A stretch of 64,000 bases of DNA from Persicobacter psychrovividus (GTDB lineage Bacteria > Bacteroidota > Bacteroidia > Cytophagales > Cyclobacteriaceae), in assembly GCF_036492425.1 (NCBI RefSeq), contig NZ_AP025296.1, positions 124,001 to 188,000 on the forward strand, given 5' to 3'. The notes below the pieces were generated by a model that searched no databases, was not told where the DNA came from, and was given only the letters and a program-made list of their open reading frames with translations. The first letter of the stretch is position 1. Each line of letters starts with the position of its first letter. Below are positions 1 to 9,328 of this stretch, piece by piece. The translations under genes and the position numbers were made by a program.

Positions 1-2702
1 TTTTGTCAGCTTCATCGACTTGTGATGCGCAGGCTACATGGACTTTGCCAACGGCATCGGACAACTGTTCTTCAGGCGCCGATTTGACTTTGACTTCGTC
101 GCATAATTCAGGAGATGTATTTGGTTTGGGCGTAACGGAAGTTGTTTACACCGCGACGGATAAATCGGGTAACACGATCAGCGAAAGCTTCACGGTAACG
201 GTTGAGGACAAAGAGAATCCAGTCATTACTAACTTACCTTCGGATATTGTTTTGTCAGCTTCATCGACTTGCGATGCATCGGCAACTTGGACATTGCCAT
301 CGGCATCGGACAACTGTTCCTCGGGTGCTGATTTGACCGTCACTTCGACGCACGATTCAGGCGATGTATTTGGTTTGGGCGTAACGGAAGTTGTTTACAC
401 GGCGACGGACAACTCGGGTAACACGATCAGCGAAAGCTTCACGGTAACGGTTGAGGACAATGAAAAACCTGTGATTGTTAATTTGCCTTCAGACATTGTA
501 TTGTCCGCTTCCTCGACTTGCGATGCGCAGGCTACATGGACATTGCCAACGGCATCGGACAATTGTTCCTCGGGCGCAGAATTGACCTTGACCTCGACGC
601 ACGATTCAGGTGATGTATTTGGTTTGGGCGTAACGGAAGTTGTTTACACTGCGACGGACAACTCGGGTAACACGATCAGCGAAAGCTTTACAGTAACGGT
701 AGAGGATAAAGAAAATCCAGTCATTATTAATTTACCTACGGACATCGTTTTGTCCGCTTCATCAACTTGCGATGCGGCAGCAACTTGGACATTGCCAACG
801 GCATCGGACAACTGTTCCTCGGGCGCAGAATTGACATTAACTTCGACGCACAATTCAGGCGATGTATTTGGTTTAGGCGTAACGGAAGTTGTTTACACTG
901 CGACGGATAAATCGGGTAACACGATCAGCGACAGCTTTACGGTAACGGTTGAAGACAACGAGAATCCAGTCATTATTAATTTACCTTCGGACATTGTTTT
1001 GTCCGCTTCTTCATCTTGCGATGCGCAGGCTACATGGACATTGCCAACGGCATCGGACAACTGTTCTTCAGGCGCAGAATTGACTTTGACTTCGACGCAC
1101 AATTCAGGTGATGTATTTGGCTTGGGCGTAACGGAGGTTGTTTATACGGCGACGGACAAATCGGGAAACACCATCAGCGAAAGCTTTACGGTAACGGTTG
1201 AGGACAATGAAAAACCTGTGATTGTTAATTTACCTTCGGATATTGTATTGTCCGCTTCATCGACTTGCGATGCGACAGCAACTTGGACATTGCCAACGGC
1301 ATCGGACAACTGTTCTTCAGGTGCTGAATTGACCTTAACTTCGACGCACAATTCAGGTGATGTATTTGGTTTGGGCGTAACGGAAGTTGTTTACACGGCG
1401 ACGGACAACTCGGGTAACACGATCAGCGACAGCTTCACGGTAACGGTAGAGGACAAAGAAAACCCAACGATTGTTAATTTACCCTCGGATATTGTTGTAG
1501 CGACAACGGCAGGAAGTTGTGTGGCTGAAGTTACTTGGACACCAATTACAGGTACCGACAATTGTACATTTGACCGTATTGAATTGAGCCATCCTTCGGG
1601 CAGCCAATTTGATGTCGGCGTGCATACGGTAACCGTTACGGCCTACGATATTGCAGGAAATACAGCGGAAGCCTCCTTTATGGTGACGGTAAACCCCGGC
1701 GACGAATTGGAGATTGTTTGTGCAGATGATATAAGTCTGATGCCTGATGCAGGAGCAGATTTTGCCACTTTACCTGTATTGGAAGCACCTGAAGTACAGG
1801 CGCCATGTGGCAAAACATTTACCCTCAGTTCGGATGCCCCGGCAACCTTACCTATTGGTCAGCATCATGTTATTTGGACAGCCACAGGTGAGGATGGAAA
1901 ATCAGTAACCTGTCGTCAGGGAATTACCGTGCAAAATCCTGCCGATCGGGGAATCATCAAATCATGCCCTGCAGAGGTAACGGCCTTTGCGGACGATGGC
2001 GAATGTGATGCTGCGCTGGAATTGAATACTCCTGTGGTGAACGATTGGGTGCTGGCACCAGAAATTACCAACGATGCGCCGCAGTTTTTCCCGAAAGGGG
2101 AAACCATCGTTACCTGGAGCGTCAAAGATCAGTGGGGGAATGTGGAAATCTGTCAGCAGCTGGTAAATGTTGTGATCGATCCTGATAAGGTGTTGGCATT
2201 TGAGCTGTCGGAGGAATTGATCGCCAATCCAAACTGTGTCCTTAAAATGCCTGACCTTCGGGATGATGTTGAGGTGTTGTTGCCTTGTTTGCCAAACACA
2301 ACTTTGCAGCAGCAGCCGATTGCAGCCGAACTCGTGCAGCCAGAGCGTGGAAAAGTTCAGGTAACCTTCACCTTGCTGGATGAAAATAACCAGCAGGTGG
2401 GGCAATTGCTGACATCAGTGCCTGTGAATTGTATAGAGAAATTCGAAGTTCCGAATATGATTACCCCAAATGGAGATGGGGCAAACGATTACCTGGAGAT
2501 TCCGACGATTGAAAGTTACAACAACACAGAGCTGCAAATTTTCAACAGGCTCGGGCAACAGGTTTATCAGCAGGTCAATTACAGTAACGATTGGGATGGC
2601 CGAAGTCAGACGGGGCAACCACTGCAAGCGGGAACTTACTTTTACATCATCAAGCTGCAGGGTGAAAAGCACCAAACAGGTTACCTCCATATCGTCCTTT
2701 AA
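1..2702 (+). CDS. HYR-repeat surface protein with type B T9SS sorting domain (5' end outside window)
   Basis: The frame is open from the first base, so this is only the C-terminal ~900 residues of a larger protein; no start is visible. From base 3 there are six near-identical 83-residue modules (249 bp each), with conserved pieces such as CDAxATWTLP, SDNCSSGA, VFGLGVTEVVYTATD and SGNTISxSFTVTVED. This is the HYR (hyalin repeat, Ig-like) fold, with one Cys pair per module. A seventh, divergent HYR module (about residues 499-580) and two more remote HYR-like modules (about 585-745) follow. The last ~85 residues (FEVPNMITPNGDGANDYLEI ... GYLHIVL) match the gliding-motility-associated C-terminal domain, which directs export and surface attachment by the type IX system (type B). 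A PorP/SprF gene follows 12 bases downstream, the usual partner of type B cargo. Likely a cell-surface adhesin or filament; the ligand is unknown. Confidence 0.9.
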   Translation, partial: LSASSTCDAQATWTLPTASDNCSSGADLTLTSSHNSGDVFGLGVTEVVYTATDKSGNTISESFTVTVEDKENPVITNLPSDIVLSASSTCDASATWTLPSASDNCSSGADLTVTSTHDSGDVFGLGVTEVVYTATDNSGNTISESFTVTVEDNEKPVIVNLPSDIVLSASSTCDAQATWTLPTASDNCSSGAELTLTSTHDSGDVFGLGVTEVVYTATDNSGNTISESFTVTVEDKENPVIINLPTDIVLSASSTCDAAATWTLPTASDNCSSGAELTLTSTHNSGDVFGLGVTEVVYTATDKSGNTISDSFTVTVEDNENPVIINLPSDIVLSASSSCDAQATWTLPTASDNCSSGAELTLTSTHNSGDVFGLGVTEVVYTATDKSGNTISESFTVTVEDNEKPVIVNLPSDIVLSASSTCDATATWTLPTASDNCSSGAELTLTSTHNSGDVFGLGVTEVVYTATDNSGNTISDSFTVTVEDKENPTIVNLPSDIVVATTAGSCVAEVTWTPITGTDNCTFDRIELSHPSGSQFDVGVHTVTVTAYDIAGNTAEASFMVTVNPGDELEIVCADDISLMPDAGADFATLPVLEAPEVQAPCGKTFTLSSDAPATLPIGQHHVIWTATGEDGKSVTCRQGITVQNPADRGIIKSCPAEVTAFADDGECDAALELNTPVVNDWVLAPEITNDAPQFFPKGETIVTWSVKDQWGNVEICQQLVNVVIDPDKVLAFELSEELIANPNCVLKMPDLRDDVEVLLPCLPNTTLQQQPIAAELVQPERGKVQVTFTLLDENNQQVGQLLTSVPVNCIEKFEVPNMITPNGDGANDYLEIPTIESYNNTELQIFNRLGQQVYQQVNYSNDWDGRSQTGQPLQAGTYFYIIKLQGEKHQTGYLHIVL
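3..1496 (+). repeat. Tandem array of six 249-bp HYR-coding repeats
   Basis: Units begin at 3, 252, 501, 750, 999 and 1248, each 249 bp and strongly alike at DNA level (mostly single-base differences). The array continues upstream out of the window. The diverged unit at 1497 marks its 3' end. The minus strand carries phantom ORFs at the same 249-bp spacing, which follow from the repeat and are not genes. Confidence 0.93.
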
Positions 2703-2714
2703 ATTCTATTGAGC

Positions 2715-3698
2715 ATGAAATCATATATTAAATATAGCCTTCTGTTTTTTGTACTTGCAGGTAGCAATGCGTTTGGGCAAAGTGCCATGCAAATGTCTCA
2801 GTATATGGTCAACTATATTGTGATCAACCCTGCGGTGGTGGGGCTCGATGAGCACACCGCCTTCCGGCTTGCTTACCGTAACCAGTGGGCAGGGATTGAT
2901 GGCGCTCCATCAACCTACTTCGGGAGTGTAAATTCGAGTATTGGGCACCAGGGTGCGAAGGGGAGCAGCAGTGCCCGCCGACGGGGTTACCGAAGGGCGC
3001 ACAATTCCCAGACCGCACCGCATCATGGGGTGGGGGGCTATGTCCTCAACGACCAGATTGGTGCGATTAATCAGGTTCGGATGTATGGAAATTATGCCTA
3101 TCACCTTTCCCTGAACTCTTCGATCAGGCTGGCAGCAGGTGGGGCAATTGGGCTGATCAGCAACCAGATCGACAAAGAAAAAATTCATGTGGGCGATCAG
3201 AATGACCCCATTTTAGCCAACGCACAAAACAGCCTGCACCCCGATTTACAATTGGGCTTTTGGCTGCACAGCAGTAATTGGTTTGCGGGTATTTCTGCAA
3301 CGGAGTTCAATTTGAGTAATGGCTTTGGGACTGAACTGGGATCACTTCGACCAAACTATTTACTGACAGGGGGCTACCGTATTCAATTATCCCGAGAGTT
3401 GGATTTCGTTCCTTCGGTATTGATGAAAACAGTTTCCTTCGATGAATTTCAGTATGACATCAACCTGAAAATGAGGTATAAATCTGTTCTGTGGGGTGGG
3501 CTTTCCCTGCGTGGACTTGAGGATGTTTCCATGATTTTTGGCATGGACTTACTCAACGGGTTAATGTTCGCCTATTCTTACGATTATCAAATTAATGGCA
3601 TCCAAACCGTCAGTTCGGGTTCTCATGAAATAACTGCAGGGTTTAACCTCAGAGGAAAAAGACAAAGGAGAGGGCTTAACCGTCGATCTTTCTGGTAA
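2715..3698 (+). CDS. PorP/SprF family type IX secretion outer-membrane protein
   Basis: About 327 residues beginning at the ATG at 2715; an in-frame TTG at 2709 is less likely. The N-terminus MKSYIKYSLLFFVLAGSNAFGQ is a Sec signal peptide. The mature start (SAMQMSQYMVNYIVINPAVVG) with the 'YMxNxxxINPA' pattern and the later Y/G-rich beta-strand text (GVGGYVLNDQIG, LQLGFWLHSSNWFAGIS) are hallmarks of the PorP/SprF family, 14-strand-barrel-like proteins that accompany type B T9SS cargo. It lies 12 bases after the HYR protein, so the two are almost certainly co-transcribed and work together in exporting or anchoring that protein. An unusual Ser/Arg-rich stretch (about residues 77-100, SSSARRRGYRRAHNSQ) probably forms a loop. 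The family is clear; which cargo it serves is inferred from adjacency. Confidence 0.88.
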   Translation: MKSYIKYSLLFFVLAGSNAFGQSAMQMSQYMVNYIVINPAVVGLDEHTAFRLAYRNQWAGIDGAPSTYFGSVNSSIGHQGAKGSSSARRRGYRRAHNSQTAPHHGVGGYVLNDQIGAINQVRMYGNYAYHLSLNSSIRLAAGGAIGLISNQIDKEKIHVGDQNDPILANAQNSLHPDLQLGFWLHSSNWFAGISATEFNLSNGFGTELGSLRPNYLLTGGYRIQLSRELDFVPSVLMKTVSFDEFQYDINLKMRYKSVLWGGLSLRGLEDVSMIFGMDLLNGLMFAYSYDYQINGIQTVSSGSHEITAGFNLRGKRQRRGLNRRSFW

Positions 3699-4064
3699 CA
3701 GATTTACCGGGGCATGTTGCTGTAAAGTTGAATTTATGGCAAGGCGCCTTGTTTTTTTTAATCATTTGCAAGACCGTGAAAAGTGAAAGTTCTTCTGATA
3801 TCGAAGGGGCTTTCACTTTTTTTATGGTGGCCTGATAGTCACCCCAGTTTACTTTTTCAGCAGGAAAAGAAATCTCAATTTCTCCCAATTCGGCAAATAA
3901 AAGACTTCTGATTTGCAATAGCATAGTGGTAAATACGCCTTTAAAACCCTGTATTGGGGATAAAAACAAAGTTTGTTTCATTTGGGCAAAGCAAAGGAGG
4001 GCGGAAAAAATAGTGGTTATCATCAAGTGTTAACCACAATATTTTTTAACCAAAACTCAGAGTA
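3699..4064. other. Intergenic stretch with a terminator
   Basis: A 366-bp gap between the PorP/SprF gene and the LRR/InlB protein. It holds the hairpin at 3779-3823. A 116-codon minus-strand frame crosses it but overlaps the PorP 3' end and the terminator, and resembles nothing I recognise, so it is not called. No further structure is seen. Confidence 0.5.
3778..3823 (+). terminator. Intrinsic terminator after the PorP/SprF gene
   Basis: AAAAGTGAAAG and CTTTCACTTTT form an 11-bp stem around a ~20-base loop, followed by a run of T. It sits 80 bp past the stop of the PorP/SprF gene and would end the HYR-PorP transcript. Confidence 0.65.
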
Positions 4065-6830
4065 ATGCTAAAAGACTTACTAAGATTTGCCATGGTGTTT
4101 TTTGTATTTATTGCCACCGTGGGTAATGCAAAAGCACAGGAGGCAGTTGATTACACCCTTACCCTTGAAGACCTTGTGCTTACAGGGGGTAATAATAACC
4201 AGGTTGATGGAGTTACTTATGATTTTTCTCAGAACCCAGGGGGTACTAATTTGACAATCCCAACCATTGTCAACGATGCGGGAAAAAAAGTAACGCAACT
4301 TAATGAAGGCGTTTTGGCCAATAAAAACATTCGTAAAGTAACCTTCGGAGAAGGCTGGATTAATATTGGTAAAGCGGTATTCAGTGATAATAATATTACA
4401 GAAGTTACTTTTTCTTCGACCATCACAAGGGTTCAAAATGAAGCCTTTAAGAACAATCTCATAGAGGCCGTTGAATTTCCTGACAAGGTAATGGTGATTG
4501 CGAATTATGCTTTCCAGAACAATAATATCCAAACGGTAATACTTCCAAATAATGATGCCTATACAGAATTAACGCATACGGTATTTGCAGAGAATCAATT
4601 AACCACCATCGAAATTCCTGCAACGGTTACTAAAATTAACCAGAAAGCTTTGGCGGGAAATCAAATTACGTCTTTGACGTTCCCTGATGGTTTGAGTGAT
4701 GTCAATCAAAATTTCTTGGATGAGCAATTAACAGCAGAAGGGGCTGCGGTAGAAAATTGGTATTATACAGCAGATTTTTCAGGCGATCCTATTACGGAAT
4801 TTACCCCTGCAACCTTGGCTGGAAAATCCATTTATGCAAAATATGCTCCTGCGGTTTTCACCATTCAATATCGCAGAGATGGCGGTTCACTTCCTGCTGA
4901 AAATCCTGAGCAATATACCGCAGGCGACCAATTCTCAATTCTTGATGGGGTAAAAAAAGGCTATGACTTTTTAGGCTGGTTCAAAAATGACCAATTCGAA
5001 GGGGATCCAATATCGGAAATTACGCCAGAAACAAGAGGGAACTTGGTGCTGCATGCAAAATACGAACTTACCAATTACAAAATCACTTACCATTTGGATA
5101 ATGGCATGAACGGTGAGGGCAACCCGGAAACGTTCACTATGGAGGACGCGGACATCACGCTTGCGCCAGCAACAAAAGCAGGTTTTGAGTTCATGGGCTG
5201 GTACGGAAATGAGGAATTTACTGGAGATGAGATCACCCAAATCATGACCAACAGCCATACGGATCATGACCTGTTTGCCAAATTTGACATCATTAATTAT
5301 GATATCACTTACACGCTTAATGGGGGTGAAAATGCTCAGGACAATCCTGAAAACTATACGGTGCTTTCAAATTTTACCTTTGATCCCGCAACGAAATTGG
5401 GCTACTCTTTTATGGGTTGGTATGATAATGAAGATTTTACAGGTGACATGATTACTGGCGTAACGGAGGGGAGCATGGGTAACCTGAACCTGTTTGCCAA
5501 ATTTGAAAAGGACATTTATCAAATTGATTATGTATTGAATGGTGGGGAGCATGTCGCTGCAAACCCTGATTCGTATGATGTTTACAGTGCTTTTTCTTTT
5601 GAAGCAGCATCAAAAAATGGTTATACTTTTGAAGGATGGTTTGAAACGGCAGATTTTATTGGTGAGCAGGTTACTGAAATTACGGTGGGATCCACGGGCG
5701 ATTTAATGTTATATGCTAAGTTTGAATTGACACGTTATGCGATCACTTATCATCTGGATGGTGGTGAAAATGCAACGACAAACCCTGCGGATTATAATAT
5801 GGAAGAAGAGGTTGTTTTTGCTGATGCAAGCAAAGCGGGCTACTCTTTTATGGGTTGGTTCAAGGATGCTGAATTTACAGAATCAATCACTGGTATTGCA
5901 TTGGGAAGCAGTGAGGCTGTGGACGTCTATGCTAAATTTGAAGTCATTGATTACAATATCACTTATGAATTGAATGGCGGAACAGCAGATAATCCATCGA
6001 CCTACACGGTAGAAGATGCGATCACTTTGAATGACGCATCGAAGGAGAATTACACTTTCTACGGGTGGTTTGACAATGAAAATTTTGAAGGGTCAGTAAT
6101 CACTGAAATCGCTCAGGGGACTACGGGAGAATTGATGCTGTATGCTAAATTTGAAATGACACAATATCAGATCACTTACCACCTCGATGGCGGTGAAAAT
6201 TCAATCAACAACCCAGCGACCTTTACTGTTGCCTCAACGGTTACTTTTGAAGGCGCAAGCAAGGAAGGATACACTTTTGAAGGTTGGTATGCCAATGCCG
6301 ATTTCTCTGGTGATGAGCTTACAGGTATTGAGGAAGGCTCGGCTGGAGATCGCGACCTTTATGCTAAATTTATGACGATAGCGTATGCCATTAGTTATGA
6401 GCTGGATGGGGGAACAACTGATAGCCCATTGACTTACACCATCGAAGAGGAGGTAGCACTTTTACCTGCCACCAAAGCGGGTTACGAGTTCAAAGGTTGG
6501 TATACCAATGCCGAATTTACAGGTGACGCCGTAACGGTGATTGAAAAAGGAAGCATGGGAGATCAAATGTTCTATGCCATGTTTGAAGAGGAAGTGATTG
6601 CTTCAAATGACCCTAAAAATACCCTCAAGGTTTACCCTAACCCAGCGACGGATATCATTAAAGTACAAGCGGAAGCGGGTGCAGCCATCCGTATTTTTAA
6701 CTTGAATGGTCAGCAGGTATTGAAACAAGCGGCAACAGAAAATCAGCAAGTGATTAACGTTTCAGCATTGCCAACAGGCGTTTATGTTATCCACGTAAAT
6801 CAACAAGTGACTAAATTTGTCAAAAAATAA
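4065..6830 (+). CDS. BspA-type LRR / InlB B-repeat surface protein with type A T9SS tail
   Basis: 921 residues from an ATG. A signal peptide is visible (MLKDLLRFAMVFFVFIATVGNAKAQ). Residues ~70-235 are BspA-type leucine-rich repeats (for example NNNITEVTFSSTI, NNNIQTVILPNND). Residues ~265-845 are eight InlB B-repeats (Listeria-Bacteroides repeats) of 70-73 residues, each with a YxITYxLxGG start, a GYxFxGWF core and a LYAKF end. A degenerate ninth lies before them. The last ~70 residues (NTLKVYPNPATDIIKVQA ... TKFVKK) are a type A T9SS sorting domain, so the protein is predicted to be exported and anchored on the cell surface. LRR and InlB-B modules mediate protein or cell contact in other bacteria; the ligand here is unknown. 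Unlike the HYR gene upstream, these repeats have diverged at DNA level. Confidence 0.9.
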   Translation: MLKDLLRFAMVFFVFIATVGNAKAQEAVDYTLTLEDLVLTGGNNNQVDGVTYDFSQNPGGTNLTIPTIVNDAGKKVTQLNEGVLANKNIRKVTFGEGWINIGKAVFSDNNITEVTFSSTITRVQNEAFKNNLIEAVEFPDKVMVIANYAFQNNNIQTVILPNNDAYTELTHTVFAENQLTTIEIPATVTKINQKALAGNQITSLTFPDGLSDVNQNFLDEQLTAEGAAVENWYYTADFSGDPITEFTPATLAGKSIYAKYAPAVFTIQYRRDGGSLPAENPEQYTAGDQFSILDGVKKGYDFLGWFKNDQFEGDPISEITPETRGNLVLHAKYELTNYKITYHLDNGMNGEGNPETFTMEDADITLAPATKAGFEFMGWYGNEEFTGDEITQIMTNSHTDHDLFAKFDIINYDITYTLNGGENAQDNPENYTVLSNFTFDPATKLGYSFMGWYDNEDFTGDMITGVTEGSMGNLNLFAKFEKDIYQIDYVLNGGEHVAANPDSYDVYSAFSFEAASKNGYTFEGWFETADFIGEQVTEITVGSTGDLMLYAKFELTRYAITYHLDGGENATTNPADYNMEEEVVFADASKAGYSFMGWFKDAEFTESITGIALGSSEAVDVYAKFEVIDYNITYELNGGTADNPSTYTVEDAITLNDASKENYTFYGWFDNENFEGSVITEIAQGTTGELMLYAKFEMTQYQITYHLDGGENSINNPATFTVASTVTFEGASKEGYTFEGWYANADFSGDELTGIEEGSAGDRDLYAKFMTIAYAISYELDGGTTDSPLTYTIEEEVALLPATKAGYEFKGWYTNAEFTGDAVTVIEKGSMGDQMFYAMFEEEVIASNDPKNTLKVYPNPATDIIKVQAEAGAAIRIFNLNGQQVLKQAATENQQVINVSALPTGVYVIHVNQQVTKFVKK

Positions 6831-6855
6831 AATAGGCGAAAATTAAACGCCCTTT

Positions 6856-6938
6856 AAAGGTGGCTTGCAAATAGCGGCATAAGAAGCGGAGGGAATACCT
6901 TCCAATTCATGCTGTATTTGTTAAGCCACTTTTTTTTG
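6856..6938 (+). terminator. Long hairpin with T tract after the LRR/InlB gene
   Basis: AAGGTGGCTT (6857-6866) pairs, with one bulged G, with AAGCCACTT (6923-6931). CAAATA (6868-6873) pairs with TATTTG (6915-6920), and eight T follow. The stem starts 26 bases after the stop of the LRR/InlB gene. The large ~40-base loop makes it an atypical terminator. The rest of the 6831-7202 gap shows nothing convincing; a 68-codon plus-strand frame there is not supported. Confidence 0.5.
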
Positions 6939-7202
6939 TCTACATCTTGGCGATTCACATCAATTATGTGCGATATCGTAATCAGGGGGCATATTATGAT
7001 TGTGTTCAGGAAGGAAATCCTACAGGTCAGCCCACAGCCAAACCAATTTGGCCGAATTCAGTGAAAATTGAATTGGTGCAATCTTCAGATAATGCAAGTC
7101 AGATGGTATTTGTGTATCGTCGCAGGTTCGGTCAGGGCAAAAAAATAGCGTAAGCACCAGATGACAGTGCCCACGCTTCAACTTACCTATTTTTGGGATG
7201 GA

Positions 7203-7589
7203 TTATTTTTCTCTTCTTTCTTTTCGTCCTCGCTGAGGTCGGTTTTCCTTTTTATATTTTTCGTACAACGCTTGTTGTTCCTCGGAAAGTACTGCATTTA
7301 CCTGCTGATCAAGCTCATCCTTCAGCTGCTTCATTTCTGATCGTTCAGGTCGACCATTGGCCATCTTTTCCTCAACCGCTTTAAAATGCTGATCGAAAAG
7401 CTGTTGCACCTGCTGTTGCTGATCGCTACTTAGTGAAAGCTCCTGACTCATTTTGGTCATCATCGCTTCAATCTGTGCGGCATCAGGCATTGGAGGACCC
7501 TGTCGGTCGGCGGGTGGCTGCGCAATGGCCAATCCTACACTGAAAATCGCCAGCATGGCAAAAGCAAAGGTGGATTTTAATATACTCAT
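7203..7589 (-). CDS. Spy/CpxP-like (LTxxQ) small periplasmic protein
   Basis: 128 residues from the ATG whose complement lies at 7587-7589. A longer frame extends 44 codons upstream, but the signal peptide begins here (MSILKSTFAFAMLAIFSVGLAIAQ), which decides the start. The mature part is short, helical and rich in Gln, Glu and Lys. It carries LTxxQ-like motifs (LSLSSDQQQQVQQL and LSEEQQALYEKYKKE) and a basic tail (RPQRGRKERREK). That matches the Spy/CpxP superfamily of periplasmic chaperone or stress proteins. A good Bacteroidota promoter lies 46 bp upstream. It has no partner genes beside it. Family membership is fairly sure; a chaperone role is inferred. Confidence 0.7.
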   Translation of the reverse strand: MSILKSTFAFAMLAIFSVGLAIAQPPADRQGPPMPDAAQIEAMMTKMSQELSLSSDQQQQVQQLFDQHFKAVEEKMANGRPERSEMKQLKDELDQQVNAVLSEEQQALYEKYKKENRPQRGRKERREK

Positions 7590-7634
7590 AGTCTTGATGT
7601 GGGTTTGTAGATGAATACTGTTCTTATGTTGATT

Positions 7635-7664
7635 CAAATGTAAGGGGATAAAAGCAGGACCAAA
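7635..7664 (-). promoter_or_regulatory. Bacteroidota-type promoter of the Spy-like gene
   Basis: On the minus strand a TTTG (-33 element, 7664-7661) is followed after 18 bases by TACATTTG (7642-7635), which fits the TAnnTTTG -7 element. The site lies 46 bases before the chosen ATG. It supports the shorter start. Confidence 0.55.
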
Positions 7665-7971
7665 AATATCTTCAATCAACAGCATAAAAAGGTCTACCAA
7701 CAAGTTTTTATTGCGAATCAACGATATGGACGATCCCCAAAATTCGGCCCACTATTAACAGGTAGGCTGATGAAAATTACTGACGGCTGTTGTACAATCC
7801 ATCAAATGATCTTTAAAAAACCGGCTGAATATCAAGGGGGTATTTCAAACGGCAGACACTTATTTGGACATCCTTAAAGAATAGTATATATTCAGCAAAC
7901 CAAAAAATGACAGATTCTTCAGCATGCACCCGTGAGAACGGTTTGTATGAGGAATCCAATAGCCTTTACCC
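7665..7971. other. Divergent intergenic region
   Basis: This separates the minus-strand Spy-like gene from the plus-strand nuclease-fold gene. Beyond the promoter noted at 7635-7664, no gene, repeat or strong hairpin was found. Confidence 0.4.
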
Positions 7972-9045
7972 ATGCCAACCACCTTTATTGCCCTTTCCTG
8001 TATTTTTGCAATGATGAGTTTTTTGCCCAGCCTGAGGGTCAGTCATTGGACCTTCCGTTTCTTTGATTTCGTCAGGTTGCAGGTAGTTGTTATTCAGCTT
8101 TTGCTGTTTGTGGTCAATTTTTATTTTATGAAAGATTGGGGCGCCTATGGTTTATATGCACAGCTGTTTCTTGGCGTGGCCATGTTGTTTCAGGCATACA
8201 TTATTGCACCTTATTTTCCACTGAATTTATTGATCGCCAGAAAAAAACAGGGCGCACATCCTGTAACGATGATCAGTACAAATGTCCTGCAAAAAAACAA
8301 AGATTACCACCTGCTGATAGCGATGGTTAAAAAGCACCAGCCAGATATTTTGCTGACCATGGAAAGCAACCAAAGGTGGGAGGATGCCCTCTCCGTTTTG
8401 GAGCAGGAATATAGCTACTGTTATAAAATCCCCAAGGAAAATCGCTACGGGATGCACTTTTATACCAAGCTGCCAGTAAAGCATCTGAAGGAACATTATT
8501 TTATTTCCGAAGACCGTCCTGCCATTCACGTTCAGTTACAGGATCAGGGCGGACGGGACTTTTCTTTCTGGGGAATACATCCACCACCACCCAGCCCAAC
8601 AGAAAAACCAACTTCGGCGCAGAAAGATGCCGAACTGATGATGATCGCCAAACAGATTCGTGAGCTCGAAACCCCTTGCCTGGTTGCAGGAGATTTCAAT
8701 AATGTCTGTTGGTCCAGGAGTTCACGGCTATTTTCAGAAATATCCACACTGAATGATGCCCGCATCAAAAATGGTTTTCACAATACCTTTCCCGCAACGG
8801 TGCCGATCTTTCGTTTTCCGCTTGATCTGCTTTTCAATTCCAAAGAAATAGCAATTGAAGCGATGAAAGTAATGCCCAGCATTGGGTCTGATCATTTTCC
8901 GCTGTTTGCAAAGTTCAGCATTCAGCAACAGCAAACCGAGGAGGCAGCCCCATTGGAAAAAGAACTGGAGCATACCGCCGACGAAATTATCAAGAAAGGG
9001 GAACAAGCCCTGGACGAAGAAGGAGGCGAAGAAGATGGGGATTGA
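7972..9045 (+). CDS. Membrane-anchored endonuclease/exonuclease/phosphatase (EEP) family protein
   Basis: 357 residues from an ATG. Three hydrophobic segments (about residues 3-20, 35-52 and 60-80) form a membrane anchor. The EEP catalytic domain follows (about 98-315) with its expected metal and catalytic motifs: TNVLQKN (Asn), LLTMES (Glu), WGIHPPPP (His), VAGDFNN (Asp/Asn) and GSDHFPLF (Asp-His). The C-terminal ~40 residues are acidic (EKELEHTADEIIKKGEQ ... EEGGEEDGD). Members of this fold cut phosphodiester or phosphomonoester bonds in nucleic acids, lipids or inositol phosphates. The 3-helix anchor plus EEP arrangement is common in Bacteroidota and of unknown substrate; the domain probably faces the periplasm. 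It stands alone, with no obvious operon partner. Confidence 0.8.
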   Translation: MPTTFIALSCIFAMMSFLPSLRVSHWTFRFFDFVRLQVVVIQLLLFVVNFYFMKDWGAYGLYAQLFLGVAMLFQAYIIAPYFPLNLLIARKKQGAHPVTMISTNVLQKNKDYHLLIAMVKKHQPDILLTMESNQRWEDALSVLEQEYSYCYKIPKENRYGMHFYTKLPVKHLKEHYFISEDRPAIHVQLQDQGGRDFSFWGIHPPPPSPTEKPTSAQKDAELMMIAKQIRELETPCLVAGDFNNVCWSRSSRLFSEISTLNDARIKNGFHNTFPATVPIFRFPLDLLFNSKEIAIEAMKVMPSIGSDHFPLFAKFSIQQQQTEEAAPLEKELEHTADEIIKKGEQALDEEGGEEDGD

Positions 9046-9328
9046 TGGCCAGGGTAAAGTGCAGCCTGCTGTGTGGAGTTTGAACTGATGCAGCTCCTTT
9101 AATGACTGTTTGATATTTCATTGTCCACGGTTTAATCTGCGCACAAGTCATTGTTCAGTACTTAATGGTTCAGCAATAATAACTTTACAGGGTACAAATC
9201 AACCGTATTTTAGGATGCTGAATTACCTATTGAATAGTAACCCAATTTGAAATAATAGTAGACCTTCATGGGTTAGAAAAAGACGATTTTGTGCATAGTA
9301 TTTTTCTTCTAACCTATGATTGTTCATT

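Noticed and set aside
644-1351. Three similar ~69-codon minus-strand frames spaced 249 bp apart
   Set aside because: They are antisense shadows of the HYR repeats and share their period.
3-1496. CRISPR-like regular repeat spacing
   Set aside because: The 249-bp units are coding throughout with no spacers; they encode HYR domains.
3676-4026. 116-codon minus-strand frame between the PorP/SprF and LRR/InlB genes
   Set aside because: It overlaps the PorP 3' end, runs through the terminator at 3778-3823, and shows no recognisable family or good start context.
6947-7153. 68-codon plus-strand frame after the LRR/InlB gene
   Set aside because: No signal, family or ribosome-binding context; it follows a terminator-like hairpin and looks like chance.
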